Origin: Thermocrinis minervae
Lineage (GTDB): Bacteria; Aquificota; Aquificia; Aquificales; Aquificaceae
Length of the DNA: 64,000 bases
NCBI RefSeq assembly: GCF_900142435.1
Contig: NZ_LT670846.1
Location: 228,486-292,485 of the forward strand
Direction of reading: 5' to 3'
Shown: positions 8,027-18,597 of the stretch, one piece after another
Numbering within the stretch: position 1 is the first letter of the stretch
Layout: every line of letters begins with the position of its first letter
Notes under the pieces: generated by a model
Database searches by the model: none
Told to the model about the DNA's origin: nothing
What the model saw: the letters and a program-made list of their open reading frames with translations, nothing else
Made by a program: the position numbers and the translations under genes

Positions 8027-8415
8027 TTAAGCATTAGCCTGACACACAATCCAAAGGATGACAGGAGGTTAACGAGGTTTATGACCATGGAAACCCCATG
8101 CCAAAAGAGAAAGCGTTCGTAGTCTACCTGTTTTAAGTGGTGTGAGTAGGGTACTATGAAGAAGAGTTCCACAGCGGATGTAAGGAATACGAGCATAGCC
8201 AGAAGTAGGGCAACCTTATCCTGTTTGAAAAGTAAAAGGGAGGACACAAGGCCTACAACAAGACCAACCAAGAAGTAAACTGGGAAGATCTTTTCTACTA
8301 CAGAGCCGGCTTGGTCCTTTGTAAGCACTCTAAAAAGCGTAGGGGCTATGAAGAAGCTAAAAAAGGAACCAAGCCCTAGGTAGAAGGAGTTTATAAAGAG
8401 CAGAAAGTTCTTCAT
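8023..8415 (-). CDS. DUF4149 (TMEM205-like) membrane protein
   Basis: Function unknown. The 130 residues form four predicted membrane helices (about 3-27, 45-63, 68-90, 105-127). The FFIAPTLFRVLTKDQAGSVVEKIFPVYF segment near the N-terminus matches the DUF4149 pattern of small bacterial membrane proteins. It overlaps dapA upstream and rusA downstream by 4 bp each, so dapA, this gene and rusA form one operon. The polar segment SHHLKQVDYERFLFWHG near residue 92-108 faces one side of the membrane. Confidence 0.75.
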   Translation of the reverse strand: MKNFLLFINSFYLGLGSFFSFFIAPTLFRVLTKDQAGSVVEKIFPVYFLVGLVVGLVSSLLLFKQDKVALLLAMLVFLTSAVELFFIVPYSHHLKQVDYERFLFWHGVSMVINLVNLLSSFGLCVRLMLK

Positions 8416-9296
8416 ACTACTAAGGGTAAGTTATACTTTCTTAGTGTATCAAGGAGAAGCTTTTCATTCTCTGGCTTCATAGGACATAGAGGAAGCCTGA
8501 ACTCCTTTTCACACATGCCCATAGCCCAGCATGCAGTCTTTACAGGTATAGGGTTCGTCTCTATGAAGAGGACCTTAAACAGGTCGTACAGATAGTAATG
8601 CATCTGCATAGCTTTTTTAAAGTCTCCGGCAAGGGCATAGTCTACCATAGCCTTTACTTCCCTTGGCATCACGTTGCTGGCTACTGAGACTACCCCTTTT
8701 GCACCCAAGGCCATCATGGGAAGTGTAAGGGAGTCATCACCGGAGAGTATGATAAACTCATCACCCAGCTTTTTCCTGAGCTCGGATATGCGGTCCATGT
8801 TGGGGGTGGACTCCTTGGAGCCTATTATGTTAGGGCAATCCTTTACTAGCCTGTAGACGGTATCCACAGATATCTCAACTCCGGTCCTTGAGGGTATGTT
8901 GTAGAGGATTATGGGTATGTCTACTTCATCTGCTACGGTTTTAAAGTGTTGGTACAAACCTTCCTGCGTGGGTTTGTTGTAGTAAGGAACTACCAGAAGG
9001 CACGCGTCTGCACCTGCCTTTTTAGCGTAATAGGTAAGCTCTAAAGCTTCGTGGGTAGCGTTGGCTCCAGTTCCTGCTATAACTTTTATTCTTCCTTTGG
9101 CGTAGGCTACAGCTTCCTGTATAACCCTTTCGTGTTCTTCAAAGGTGAGCGTAGGGGATTCTCCAGAGGTCCCACATACTAGGATGGCATCTGTGCCGTT
9201 GTTCACGTGAAAGTCTATAAGCTTTTTAAGGCTTTCGTAATCTACATCACCGTCCTTAAAGGGTGTGATGAGTGCAACTATAGAGCCGTAAAACAT
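8412..9296 (-). CDS. dapA: 4-hydroxy-tetrahydrodipicolinate synthase
   Basis: Condenses pyruvate with aspartate semialdehyde, the first committed step of lysine/diaminopimelate synthesis. TIM-barrel product of 294 residues. Seen: N-terminal GSIVALITPF, the GTSGESPTLT substrate loop, LYNIPSRTG (catalytic Tyr) and IGSKEST (Schiff-base Lys). A longer frame opens at 9320, but the ATG at 9296 fits family length, avoids overlap with the upstream gene and has TATAAT 6 nt before it. Another lysine-pathway gene, dapB, lies at 23 kb in a different unit. Confidence 0.97.
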   Translation of the reverse strand: MFYGSIVALITPFKDGDVDYESLKKLIDFHVNNGTDAILVCGTSGESPTLTFEEHERVIQEAVAYAKGRIKVIAGTGANATHEALELTYYAKKAGADACLLVVPYYNKPTQEGLYQHFKTVADEVDIPIILYNIPSRTGVEISVDTVYRLVKDCPNIIGSKESTPNMDRISELRKKLGDEFIILSGDDSLTLPMMALGAKGVVSVASNVMPREVKAMVDYALAGDFKKAMQMHYYLYDLFKVLFIETNPIPVKTACWAMGMCEKEFRLPLCPMKPENEKLLLDTLRKYNLPLVV

Positions 9297-9302
9297 AACA
9301 AG

Positions 9303-9308
9303 ATTATA
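9303..9308 (-). promoter_or_regulatory. -10 element TATAAT before dapA
   Basis: TATAAT on the minus strand, 6 nt from the dapA ATG and overlapping the stop codon of the upstream fusion gene. It suggests dapA has its own leaderless promoter within an otherwise continuous run. Confidence 0.45.
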
Positions 9309-11766
9309 CCCTATATACATCCTCTATAGCCTTCTTTGTTTCTTGCACTATTTCCTCGTAGCTTTTACCATTTGGTTCTATCTTCCTGAGAAATCTAACC
9401 CTTATCTTATAAGGCTTAGGGAAGAAACTACCTATGGGCATAGCCTTAAAGGTACCTTCTATCACTACTGGCACTACTGGTACCGAAAGCTCTTTACTGA
9501 GTATGGCGAACCCCTTTTTGAAGGGCAGAAGTCTACCGTCTCTCGTTCTCGCACCCTCGGGGAATATGACAACTGTCTTACCAAGCTTTAAAAGCCAAGC
9601 GGTCTTCTGAAGAGACCCTTGAAGGTCCTTCTGTAGGTTAACGGTGATAACGTGCGCAAACCTTGCGAAGAGGGACCTTAAACTTCCTCGAAAGTACTCT
9701 TCTTCACCCAGAAAGTAAGTCCTTTTGGCCACATCTTCAGGTAGAGCGCTAAGTAGTACAAAACCGTCCAAATAGCTAGCGTGGTTGGGAGCTAGTATGA
9801 AACCGCCACTTGGTAAATTTTCTTCAAAACTCACTTCCAGCCTATTGTACAGCTTGAAAATTACCTTTAGGATCAATCTTCCTATGGATATAAACCTAGG
9901 ATGGCTTTCCACATGAAAAGGTTTACTTTCCTGTAGTATCTTTCCCCAATCTACACTGCTTGTATCCTTTTTAACAGAGTGGTTCTCTATGTATCTTATA
10001 AGGTCTTCAAACCTCATGAGCGTGGAGAGTTCTTCTTCGGTTATCTGAAGTCCGAAAGTGCTGTGTATGAAAGCTAGTAGCTCTACCTTTCCTAAAGAAT
10101 CAAGCCCTAGGTCTATCTCAAGATGGTCATCGGCGTAAGGTTTTTTCCCTGTTAAGGACTGTATGATACTTGAGAGGGCGTCTACATAAGGCCCCTTCAG
10201 TTCTCTTCTTTCTTTCTTCTCTTGGGTACTTTTGTAAATCTCCAGTAGCTTATACCTTTTTAGCTTTCCGAGCCTTGTCTTGGGAAGCTCCTCTTTTATT
10301 AACTTGTAGCCCACTACTCTCTTCCATTCGGGTAAACTTCTGTTGAAGGGATCTAAAACCTTCCACTTTATGTACTCTTCTATGTTTACTATACCCAGCT
10401 CTTTTAGTTTTTCCTCGTTTACTACTATAAGAGCGTGTAAACTACCGTCTATCTCAAGTATACCTACCTCCTTTATGAGACCCTTTGAGCTTTCTAAAAG
10501 ACTACTTTCCATTTCCTCTGGGTCTACTTTCTTACCACCTGAGAGGACTATTATCTCTTTTATCCTTCCGGTTATGTATAAGTAGCCTTCTGTATCCATA
10601 TAACCCAGATCACCCGTCATGAGATATCCTTCCTTAAAGACCTTATGTGTATCTTCTGGCTTGTTGTAGTAACCTACCATTACGTTTGGACCTTTTACCA
10701 AGATCTGACCATCTTCATCTATCTTTACGCTCACGCCTTTTATGGGTATGCCTACGGAACCGAGCTTTATCCTATTTGGTGGGTTGAAGGACACTATGGG
10801 TGATGTCTCTGTAAGCCCATAACCTTCTATGACTTTAAAGCCAAGCCTTGAGAAGAACTTTGCAGTTTTCAAGGGAAGCTTGGCGCCACCACTTACCATG
10901 AACCTCAGTCTACCACCAAAGGCCTTGTGAATGGGGGAGAAGAGTCTTTTCCTTGCAAAGGGTAGGGGGATAGAAAGGTAGTAAAGTGTTCTACCTAATA
11001 GGTTTGAGAAGAGCCGTTCCCTTAGTTTTGCTTCAAGCATTTGGTAAAGTCTCGGTACACCCACAAGGACAGTAGGTTTATAGTCTCTCATCGTATTGAG
11101 AAGCTCATCCGAACTTAGCTTCTCCAAAAACACCACGCTGGCGCCTATACTTAAGGGAACTAAGATCGTGGTCATAAGGGGATAAGAGTGATGGAAGGGA
11201 AGGATGGCTAGTGTTCTGTCTTTACTACCTACCAGGTTAAGCTCCTTTATGGCGTCTATGTTGGAAAGGAGGTTTTTAAAAGAAAGCATAACTCCTTTGG
11301 GATTTCCTGTAGTTCCAGAAGTGTAGAGTATCAAAGCTATCTCAGAAAGCTCTCTGTAGATTGCGTGTACGTTAGGTTTGGGTAGTACAAGCCTGTCAAA
11401 GTTTATAAGCTCTAAATCCTTTGCAACCCTTCTTATCTTTTCCTCCGTATGGTCTGAGCAGAAGACTACAGCAGGTTTTACCTCCTGGAGTATGTATAAC
11501 AGATCTTGTTCTTCTATGAGGAAGTCTATGGGTACGGCAGTACCACCTCTGGACCATATGCTGTACAGGGCATAAATCCACTCTGGTCTATTTTCCGATA
11601 CTATGGCCACAGGTTTTCCAAAGAGTGGCTCAAACAGACTTGCGTAGGAGTTTATGTTATCTACAAGTTCCCTGTAGGATATTTCCTCTCCTTTGTGAAT
11701 GAGTGCCACGCTTTCGGAGGCTTTTGGTTGTGGAAGTACAAGCCTCCTTTCAGGGTCATACTGCAT
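9304..11766 (-). CDS. acyl-AMP ligase / acyl carrier protein / acyltransferase fusion
   Basis: An 820-residue three-domain protein. Residues 1-510 are an AMP-forming fatty-acid ligase: TSGTTGNPKG (about 148), GYGLTETSP (about 312), and YMTGDLGY-type and GRIKEIIVLSGGKKVDPEE motifs. Residues about 525-595 are an acyl carrier domain with LGLDSLGKVEL, its Ser (about 556) being the expected phosphopantetheine site. Residues about 630-815 are a PlsC-type lysophospholipid acyltransferase with NHASYLDGF (His about 661), FPEGARTRDG (about 734) and VPVVPVVIEGT. Inferred role: activate a free fatty acid, tether it to the built-in ACP and transfer it to a lysophospholipid or glycerol phosphate. E. coli Aas has the catalytic domains in the opposite order and no ACP. 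It follows guaB with no gap. Confidence 0.85.
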   Translation of the reverse strand: MQYDPERRLVLPQPKASESVALIHKGEEISYRELVDNINSYASLFEPLFGKPVAIVSENRPEWIYALYSIWSRGGTAVPIDFLIEEQDLLYILQEVKPAVVFCSDHTEEKIRRVAKDLELINFDRLVLPKPNVHAIYRELSEIALILYTSGTTGNPKGVMLSFKNLLSNIDAIKELNLVGSKDRTLAILPFHHSYPLMTTILVPLSIGASVVFLEKLSSDELLNTMRDYKPTVLVGVPRLYQMLEAKLRERLFSNLLGRTLYYLSIPLPFARKRLFSPIHKAFGGRLRFMVSGGAKLPLKTAKFFSRLGFKVIEGYGLTETSPIVSFNPPNRIKLGSVGIPIKGVSVKIDEDGQILVKGPNVMVGYYNKPEDTHKVFKEGYLMTGDLGYMDTEGYLYITGRIKEIIVLSGGKKVDPEEMESSLLESSKGLIKEVGILEIDGSLHALIVVNEEKLKELGIVNIEEYIKWKVLDPFNRSLPEWKRVVGYKLIKEELPKTRLGKLKRYKLLEIYKSTQEKKERRELKGPYVDALSSIIQSLTGKKPYADDHLEIDLGLDSLGKVELLAFIHSTFGLQITEEELSTLMRFEDLIRYIENHSVKKDTSSVDWGKILQESKPFHVESHPRFISIGRLILKVIFKLYNRLEVSFEENLPSGGFILAPNHASYLDGFVLLSALPEDVAKRTYFLGEEEYFRGSLRSLFARFAHVITVNLQKDLQGSLQKTAWLLKLGKTVVIFPEGARTRDGRLLPFKKGFAILSKELSVPVVPVVIEGTFKAMPIGSFFPKPYKIRVRFLRKIEPNGKSYEEIVQETKKAIEDVYRV

Positions 11767-13224
<1,458 letters not shown>

Positions 13225-13248
13225 TTAATTATATTTCCAACCGTGGCC

Positions 13249-13254
13249 TATATT
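13249..13254 (+). promoter_or_regulatory. -10 element TATATT before yceD
   Basis: Eight nt before the yceD ATG, in the 41-bp gap shared with the divergent guaB start. Leaderless transcription is implied. Confidence 0.35.
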
Positions 13255-13262
13255 TATAACCT

Positions 13263-13742
13263 ATGCCCGTGGTAAACCTAAAGGAGGCTTTTAAAAGAGG
13301 TAAAAGGTTTACAGGTAGTTACAGACTTTCACCCAAGGAAGTGGGACTGCCTGCAGACCTTGGGGAGCTAAGAGAACCCGTGGAGGTGTACTTGGAGATA
13401 TACAAAGAGGACAGGGGCTACAGGGTCTTTATGTCCATCACGGGTAAGGTAGTCCTTGAATGTAGCAGATGCTTGACAGTGTTTGAGAACGACATAGGCA
13501 GGGAGCATAACTTTAGGATAGAAAGCTACCCTACCAAAGATGTGATGTACCTGAGTCCCTCTGACTTGGAAGTATCCTTCTACGAGGATGAAGAAAACGT
13601 AGACATAGCACAGCTCGTCAGAGAGCAGATTATCTTAAGCATCCCTACAAAACCCCTATGCGACCCTGAGTGTAAAGGAATACATCTTGAAGAAGCTCAT
13701 GCGGACAATCCCTTTGCAGTCCTCAAGAGGTTTCTACCTTAG
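13263..13742 (+). CDS. yceD: YceD/DUF177 family protein
   Basis: YceD-family protein, implicated by others in 23S rRNA accumulation and usually encoded next to rpmF (ribosomal protein L32). The 159 residues show the DUF177 pattern: an N-terminal PVEVYLEIYKEDRGYRVFMSITGKV beta region, a CSRCL motif (about 62-66) and a C-terminal KPLCDPECKGI motif (about 136-146). The four Cys could bind a metal. Here rpmF is 36 kb away, so the usual pairing is broken. The 3' end overlaps the next, convergent gene by 9 bp. Confidence 0.82.
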   Translation: MPVVNLKEAFKRGKRFTGSYRLSPKEVGLPADLGELREPVEVYLEIYKEDRGYRVFMSITGKVVLECSRCLTVFENDIGREHNFRIESYPTKDVMYLSPSDLEVSFYEDEENVDIAQLVREQIILSIPTKPLCDPECKGIHLEEAHADNPFAVLKRFLP

Positions 13743-13985
13743 GTAAACCCTCTCTATGTAGATAAGGAGTTCTTCTAAGAACATATCAGTTTCTTTTTCA
13801 TCCTCGAAGCTTATGCTTATCCTTTCAATGCCTCCAGTGTATAGTATGACTGTGTTAGCTCTTTTCTCTGCAGTCCTTATATGGGCGTAGGGTACCACGT
13901 ACACAGACCTATCGCTCCTGTATATCATGTACCTGCTTTCAAGCACTATACCCTTTTCTGCCAAGATCTCCCTTACACTTTTCAA
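13734..13985 (-). CDS. hypothetical 83-residue protein
   Basis: Not recognised. The sequence has an N-terminal amphipathic helix, a central beta-rich part (SRYMIYRSDRSVYVVPYAHI) and an acidic C-terminal helix (EDEKETDMFLEELLIYIERV). That is consistent with a small alpha/beta cytosolic protein. Its ATG overlaps the stop of the upstream methyltransferase gene (4 bp), so it is translated as the second gene of a two-gene unit. No Cys or catalytic motif is visible. Confidence 0.6.
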   Translation of the reverse strand: MKSVREILAEKGIVLESRYMIYRSDRSVYVVPYAHIRTAEKRANTVILYTGGIERISISFEDEKETDMFLEELLIYIERVYLR

Positions 13986-14617
13986 CCCTGCAGCCCCGGT
14001 GGAATCTTTATGGGTATGCTTTGTCTCTCTTCAAGGGTCCTGTCTGGAAACAGAGCGTATACACCAAAACAGTACTTACCTACTTCTATTACCCTTCCTA
14101 CCTTTAGCCCAGCCTCTTCCAACATAAGACCCACTTCCCATTCAGAGTAGACTTCCTCTGGTGGAGGTCCCTTGTCCCTTTCCTCCTTCTTCCAATCTAT
14201 GATTGCCAGATAGCCGAAGGGTTTTGCAACCCTCTCAAGTTCCTTCAAAAAGGTTATAGGGTCGGAAAGCTCATGGAACACAAAGGTCATGAGTACAAAG
14301 TCTACCGAATGCTCAGGCAAGGGTATGCTGTTTTCCTCGGACTTTAGAACCTCTACGTTTTGCAGGCCTAGGCTTTCTACCTTTTTTCTTGCGTAGTCCA
14401 CAGCTTCTTGTTGAACATCTATAGCATAAACCTTACCCTTTGGTCCAACTATAGAGGATATGTACGGTAAGTAGAAGCCTGCACCTGTACCTACATCAAG
14501 CACATGCATACCCTCTCTAAGCCCAAACTCTCTAAAGACCTTCACAGGGTCAAACAGTTCAAGGCGTGCTGGATCGTCTAACTTGCTTAGCTTCTGCGGA
14601 TCGAACTTATGAGCCAT
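13982..14617 (-). CDS. class I SAM-dependent methyltransferase
   Basis: Methyltransferase of unknown substrate. The 211 residues contain motif I VLDVGTGAGFYLPYIS (about 40-55), YAIDVQQEAVDYARKKV (motif post I, about 63-79), DFVLMTFVFHEL (motif II, about 102-113) and LAIIDWKKEERDKGPPPEE, which resembles UbiE/arsenite-methyltransferase relatives. The N-terminal HKFDPQKLSKLDDPARLELFDP block is a recurring start for one small-methyltransferase group. It is divergent from the HIT gene; a TAAAAT lies 22 nt and an AAGAGGG-like SD lies closer upstream. Confidence 0.82.
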   Translation of the reverse strand: MAHKFDPQKLSKLDDPARLELFDPVKVFREFGLREGMHVLDVGTGAGFYLPYISSIVGPKGKVYAIDVQQEAVDYARKKVESLGLQNVEVLKSEENSIPLPEHSVDFVLMTFVFHELSDPITFLKELERVAKPFGYLAIIDWKKEERDKGPPPEEVYSEWEVGLMLEEAGLKVGRVIEVGKYCFGVYALFPDRTLEERQSIPIKIPPGLQG

Positions 14618-14691
14618 CTTGATACCCTCTTACGTAAATTTTAATGTAAGTCTAGAAGTCTGTATGGCAATCTAAAGGCTTACAAAGAGCT

Positions 14692-14697
14692 TATAAT
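14692..14697 (+). promoter_or_regulatory. -10 element TATAAT before the HIT gene
   Basis: Perfect hexamer 7 nt from the ATG at 14705, with no SD between, so a leaderless mRNA is expected. Confidence 0.5.
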
Positions 14698-14704
14698 TTT
14701 CCCT

Positions 14705-15061
14705 ATGGACTGCATCTTCTGCAAGATAGTAAGGGGTGAGATACCTTCTAAAAAGGTTTATGAAGATGAGCTTGTATATGCTTTCTACGATATAAACCCT
14801 GTGGCACCACAGCATATCCTCATAGTACCCAAGAAGCACATAGTAGGTGTACAACAACTGGAGCAAGAAGACGAATGCTTGGTGGGTCACATGTTCTACG
14901 TGGCGCGTAGGATAGCCGAGCAGCTGGGGTTAGCACCTGATGAGAATCTAAACAAAGGCTACAGGCTCGTGTTCAACGTGGGTAAGGATGCAGGTCAGAG
15001 TGTCTTTCATCTTCACTTACACCTAATAGGTGGAAGATCCATGGGTTGGCCACCTGGATGA
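14705..15061 (+). CDS. HIT-family nucleotide hydrolase (HinT-like)
   Basis: Histidine-triad protein acting on AMP-linked or dinucleotide substrates. The 118 residues show the zinc/core N-terminus CIFCKIVRGEIPSKKVYED, the central DINPVAPQHILIVPKKHI and the catalytic triad VFHLHLHLIGG (about 99-109). That matches the HinT branch in length and layout. The TGA stop overlaps an ATG (ATGA) that I take as the start of the next gene, so the two are translationally coupled. Confidence 0.93.
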   Translation: MDCIFCKIVRGEIPSKKVYEDELVYAFYDINPVAPQHILIVPKKHIVGVQQLEQEDECLVGHMFYVARRIAEQLGLAPDENLNKGYRLVFNVGKDAGQSVFHLHLHLIGGRSMGWPPG

Positions 15062-16014
15062 TAAGCTTCAGAGATTTTATGCTCCAAAAGGTACAAGAGT
15101 ATTATGCAAGTCTGCCTTTTGTAGGAAAGGACTTCTACACAGCTCCGGAGTTAGATAAAGCCTTTGGTTATGCCATCGGTGATTTTCTCTCTCAATATCT
15201 TCAGTCTTATCCCGTGGTACTTGAGCTTGGTGCTGGTAACGGTACACTTGCGTACGATCTTCTTACCTTCTTTGAAGAGAAAGGCTTAAACGTGGAATAC
15301 ATTATCTACGAGACAAGTACTAGCCTTAAAAAGTTTCAGAGTAAAAGGCTTGAGAGGTTTTTTAATAAAGTCCACTGGGTGGATAGACTCCCTGATACTT
15401 TTGAAGGTGTTGTGATCTCAAACGAGTTTTTTGACTGTTTCCCAGTTCGGGTAATCAAAGGTTGGAAGGAGCTCTTTGTGAAAGATGGAGAAGCTTTCTG
15501 GAAGGAGATTCAGGATAAGAGGGTTTTTGAGTTCATAAGAAGGATGGGTTACGAAAACGTGGACACACTCCTCGAAGTCTGTCTTGACTGCATAGACTTT
15601 TTGAAAGAACTTTCCTCCAGACTCTCCAAAGGTTACATACTCACCATAGATTATGGCTACAGGCATCCTCTTGAGGTACCGCAGGGTACGGTGGTGGGTT
15701 ACAAGGGCCATAGACTTGTGCAGGACGTACTAAAGGAAGAGGGAACCTTTGATGTGACGGCAAGCGTAAACTTTCAGGCCCTTGTGGAGTACGGTAGAGA
15801 CTTTGGTCTTGAGACTGTCTTTCTAAAGAGGTTGAGGGAGTTTTTACTCTCTTCGGAAGGCTTTATGAAGGAGCTCCAAGAGCTACCTTTAAGGGAGGAT
15901 CCGGAGAGCATCCAGAGGCTCTCACGGATCAAAAACATTCTAATAAGCATGGGAGAGAGGTTCTGGGTGCTCTTCCAACAGAAAGCTCATAGGAGTCTAA
16001 GCTCTAGCTCGTAG
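15058..16014 (+). CDS. MidA/NDUFAF7-like SAM-dependent methyltransferase (DUF185)
   Basis: The family's mitochondrial member methylates an Arg of a complex I subunit; bacterial substrates are largely unknown. The frame can open at a TTG (15046), but the ATG at 15058 makes an ATGA overlap with the HIT gene and gives the better start. Seen: N-terminal FVGKDFYTAPELDKAFGYAIG (family signature with the aromatic/acidic YTAPEL), motif I VLELGAGNGTLAYDLL and VVISNEFFDCFPVRVI (the NE.FDA..V-type motif). Later come TIDYGYRHPLEVPQGTVVGY and VTASVNFQALVEYG. The 3' end overlaps the secreted propeller gene by 28 bp. Confidence 0.85.
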   Translation: MISFRDFMLQKVQEYYASLPFVGKDFYTAPELDKAFGYAIGDFLSQYLQSYPVVLELGAGNGTLAYDLLTFFEEKGLNVEYIIYETSTSLKKFQSKRLERFFNKVHWVDRLPDTFEGVVISNEFFDCFPVRVIKGWKELFVKDGEAFWKEIQDKRVFEFIRRMGYENVDTLLEVCLDCIDFLKELSSRLSKGYILTIDYGYRHPLEVPQGTVVGYKGHRLVQDVLKEEGTFDVTASVNFQALVEYGRDFGLETVFLKRLREFLLSSEGFMKELQELPLREDPESIQRLSRIKNILISMGERFWVLFQQKAHRSLSSSS

Positions 16015-17495
16015 ACCTCTCCCCTGTTCTGGATAGGTATGGTTCCCTTCTTTCCTGTGAGTACATAAACTTTTCCATCCTTTGTAGAGACTATAGCCTG
16101 TATGGACTCTTCAAAGGATCCACCCCTTATCTGCTTTAGCATGAGTACACCTTGGCGCTTCTCTCCGAGTAGGAAGAGTTCTCCTCTAGTGTACTTGAGT
16201 ATGTCTAAGAATCTCTGTATAACACCGCCAGTGTTCTTTATTACAAGCGCAGCTTTGAAACCTACTATATCTACTGTAGTACCCTTTGGGCTAAAGATGT
16301 AGTTGGTTTTGCCTTGGTCCAGTATAGGTATCTCTACAGATGTGTAAGAACCTCCAAAGCCTTCATCCGTGGAGTAAACTTCCTGCTCACCATCAAAAAC
16401 CCTTACCCTTTGGTTTGAGTCGGTAAACACCAAGTACTTACCAAAGTAAAAGGCTGAGTCAATCCTGAAACCCCTAGGTGCCGCAAAGGGTCCCGCCTCT
16501 ACAAGTTTGTCTCCTTCAAGCTTTAGCCTTACAGTCTTTCCGAACTTGTTGCTAAAGTCAAAGGTCTGTCCTACAAAGGTCTCTGTTGGTCTGCTCTTGT
16601 CCAGCACTGCCATAAACATGGGAATATCTTTTTTTACGGACACTAGCATGTCGCCTACCATCTTCAGGATGAGGGAGCTGGCCTTATCACCCGATACCAT
16701 GTTCACCAGTATGTAGTCTTTGTTCTCCTCTCCTATCCTACCTACTGACACAGATACGGGGATGCCTGCTGGCAAGCTGTAGGATGACCTAAGGAGTAGG
16801 TCATTCTTTAGTATTTCGTAAACTTCAAGCTTACTGCTGTAAAGAACCACCAAGTAATCCTTTCCATTACCGTACACGTCACCTACATCAGCTGACAACG
16901 GCAAAGAAGGGAGTACTCTTATAAGTTTGCTCCTTCCTAGGAAGCTAAGATCTTCAAGACTTGCCCTCTGGAGGCCTGTAGTTTGAAGTGAAGGTTTGGG
17001 GAAGAAAGCAACAGGCTTTTGGTTAAACTCTACACCAAACCCATCTGAGAACTCTTTCACCACGTAAGGACAGCCTTGTCCTCTTTTAACACCTTCTACT
17101 GCGGAGCTTACTTGGAAGTAGCCTTCGTCGGAGCCTGCGTAGCAAACATCAGGCACGTACACCTTTACTCGGTCTGATGGCTTTACATCCTTACCCTCAA
17201 CCAGTCTACCGACGGAGTAGCTTTCTTCAACGGTCGTTATCTTTATCCTACCTATGGGATTCTGTTCCACACCTAAGACCTTTCCAGTTACAGGGTGGAC
17301 GATCTTCTGTCCTTCTCTAAGCACCAAAAGCTCTTCTCCTGGGAATAACTTTCCTTTACCAAGGTCCACTACTACCTTGTCCTTGTCCACTTTGACTACG
17401 TAACCCTGTCTGTTAAAGAACTCTTTAAGACCTTCCAGGTCAAGGGCAAACACTAAGATAGGGAGAAGCAAAAGTGTAAATGTCAACCTTCGCAT
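15987..17495 (-). CDS. secreted protein with FlgT-C-like and propeller-like parts
   Basis: Function unknown. The 502 residues begin with a clear signal peptide (1-17). Residues about 20-115 ([29 protein letters not shown] and [17 protein letters not shown]) resemble the small beta domain seen at the C-terminus of the flagellar basal-body protein FlgT. Three Cys (residues about 118, 142 and neighbours) could form a disulfide. From about 185 on, short beta repeats such as [27 protein letters not shown] recall FG-GAP/VCBS propeller blades. It follows leuB with a 13-bp overlap. The FlgT resemblance is by eye only. Confidence 0.6.
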   Translation of the reverse strand: MRRLTFTLLLLPILVFALDLEGLKEFFNRQGYVVKVDKDKVVVDLGKGKLFPGEELLVLREGQKIVHPVTGKVLGVEQNPIGRIKITTVEESYSVGRLVEGKDVKPSDRVKVYVPDVCYAGSDEGYFQVSSAVEGVKRGQGCPYVVKEFSDGFGVEFNQKPVAFFPKPSLQTTGLQRASLEDLSFLGRSKLIRVLPSLPLSADVGDVYGNGKDYLVVLYSSKLEVYEILKNDLLLRSSYSLPAGIPVSVSVGRIGEENKDYILVNMVSGDKASSLILKMVGDMLVSVKKDIPMFMAVLDKSRPTETFVGQTFDFSNKFGKTVRLKLEGDKLVEAGPFAAPRGFRIDSAFYFGKYLVFTDSNQRVRVFDGEQEVYSTDEGFGGSYTSVEIPILDQGKTNYIFSPKGTTVDIVGFKAALVIKNTGGVIQRFLDILKYTRGELFLLGEKRQGVLMLKQIRGGSFEESIQAIVSTKDGKVYVLTGKKGTIPIQNRGEVYELELRLL

Positions 17496-18568
17496 AGCTT
17501 TTCAACCTCCTTTGAAATAAGTTGAGCCATTTCGGTAGTTCCTACTACCGTTGTGCCTTCGGAGGATATGTCAGGAGTCCTGTAGCCCATTTGAAGGACT
17601 CTTTCTACAGCCTGTTCTATGACTGATGACTCCTTTTCTAGACCAAAGGAGTACTTTAACATCATAGCCACGGACAGGATTGTAGCTATTGGGTTTGCTA
17701 TACCTTTACCGGCTATGTCCGGTGCTGAACCATGTACTGGTTCGTAGAGGGCATGCTTATCCCCAAGGCTGGCAGAAGGTAGCATACCAAGACTGCCTGA
17801 TATTACGGCAGCTTCGTCTGAAAGGATATCACCGAACATATTACCCGTGACTATGACGTCAAAGGTGGAGGGTCTTTTGATTATCTGCATGGCACAGTTG
17901 TCCACGTAGAGATGTTCTACATCCACATCTGGGAAGTTCTGTTTTTCTTCTTCGACTATCTCCCTCCAGAGAGCGCTTACCTCTAAAACGTTAGACTTAT
18001 CTACGCTCGTAAGCTTCTTCCTCCTAACTCTGGCTATTTCAAAGGCTTTTCTTACAACCCTCCTAATCTGGCTCTCCGTGTAATGCATGGTGTTTATGGC
18101 GTACCTCTCACCGTTCCTGAATATACCCCTGGGTTCTCCGTAGTAGAGGTCCCCGGTTAGCTCTCTGACTACTATAAAGTCTGTTCCTTGTGCTATCTCC
18201 TTCTTTAGTGGTGATGCATCTATGAGGGCTGTGTAGACTTTTGCAGGTCTTAGGTTTGCGTAAAGGTCAAGGGCCTTACGTATGCCCAAAAGACCCTTCT
18301 CTGGCCTTTTGTCAGTAGGAAGGTTGTCCCACTTAGGACCGCCTACGGCACCCAACAGCACAGCATCTGCCTTAAGGCACAGATCCAGGGTCTCTTGTGG
18401 GAGTGGAGTACACTTCTCGTCTATTGCTTTCCCGCCTATAAGGCCTTCTTCAAGCACGAAGTCATGTCCAAAGATCTCTCCCACACGCTTGAGCACGAGA
18501 AGGCTAGCCTCTACTATCTCAGGACCTATCCCGTCTCCCTTCAGTACAGCTATCTTATAAACACCCAT
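17483..18568 (-). CDS. leuB: 3-isopropylmalate dehydrogenase
   Basis: Oxidative decarboxylation of 3-isopropylmalate in leucine synthesis, NAD-dependent. The 361 residues have the family layout: [17 protein letters not shown] at the N-terminus, the substrate Arg cluster LRPAKVYT and [16 protein letters not shown], the catalytic Lys region [35 protein letters not shown] and the NAD-binding [15 protein letters not shown]. The ATG at 18568 is 6 nt from a TATACT. It shares a 29-bp gap with the divergent sbcD. No other leu gene is in the window. Confidence 0.97.
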   Translation of the reverse strand: MGVYKIAVLKGDGIGPEIVEASLLVLKRVGEIFGHDFVLEEGLIGGKAIDEKCTPLPQETLDLCLKADAVLLGAVGGPKWDNLPTDKRPEKGLLGIRKALDLYANLRPAKVYTALIDASPLKKEIAQGTDFIVVRELTGDLYYGEPRGIFRNGERYAINTMHYTESQIRRVVRKAFEIARVRRKKLTSVDKSNVLEVSALWREIVEEEKQNFPDVDVEHLYVDNCAMQIIKRPSTFDVIVTGNMFGDILSDEAAVISGSLGMLPSASLGDKHALYEPVHGSAPDIAGKGIANPIATILSVAMMLKYSFGLEKESSVIEQAVERVLQMGYRTPDISSEGTTVVGTTEMAQLISKEVEKLCEG

Positions 18569-18574
18569 AGATTT

Positions 18575-18580
18575 AGTATA
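18575..18580 (-). promoter_or_regulatory. -10 element TATACT before leuB
   Basis: Six nt before the leuB ATG on the minus strand and only 5 bp from the oppositely oriented sbcD -10. The two promoters must overlap in their -35 regions, each lying in the other gene. Confidence 0.4.
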
Positions 18581-18585
18581 TTTGA

Positions 18586-18591
18586 TAAAAT
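18586..18591 (+). promoter_or_regulatory. -10 element TAAAAT before sbcD
   Basis: Six nt before the sbcD ATG with no SD, so a leaderless start is likely. Confidence 0.4.
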
Positions 18592-18597
18592 GACACT

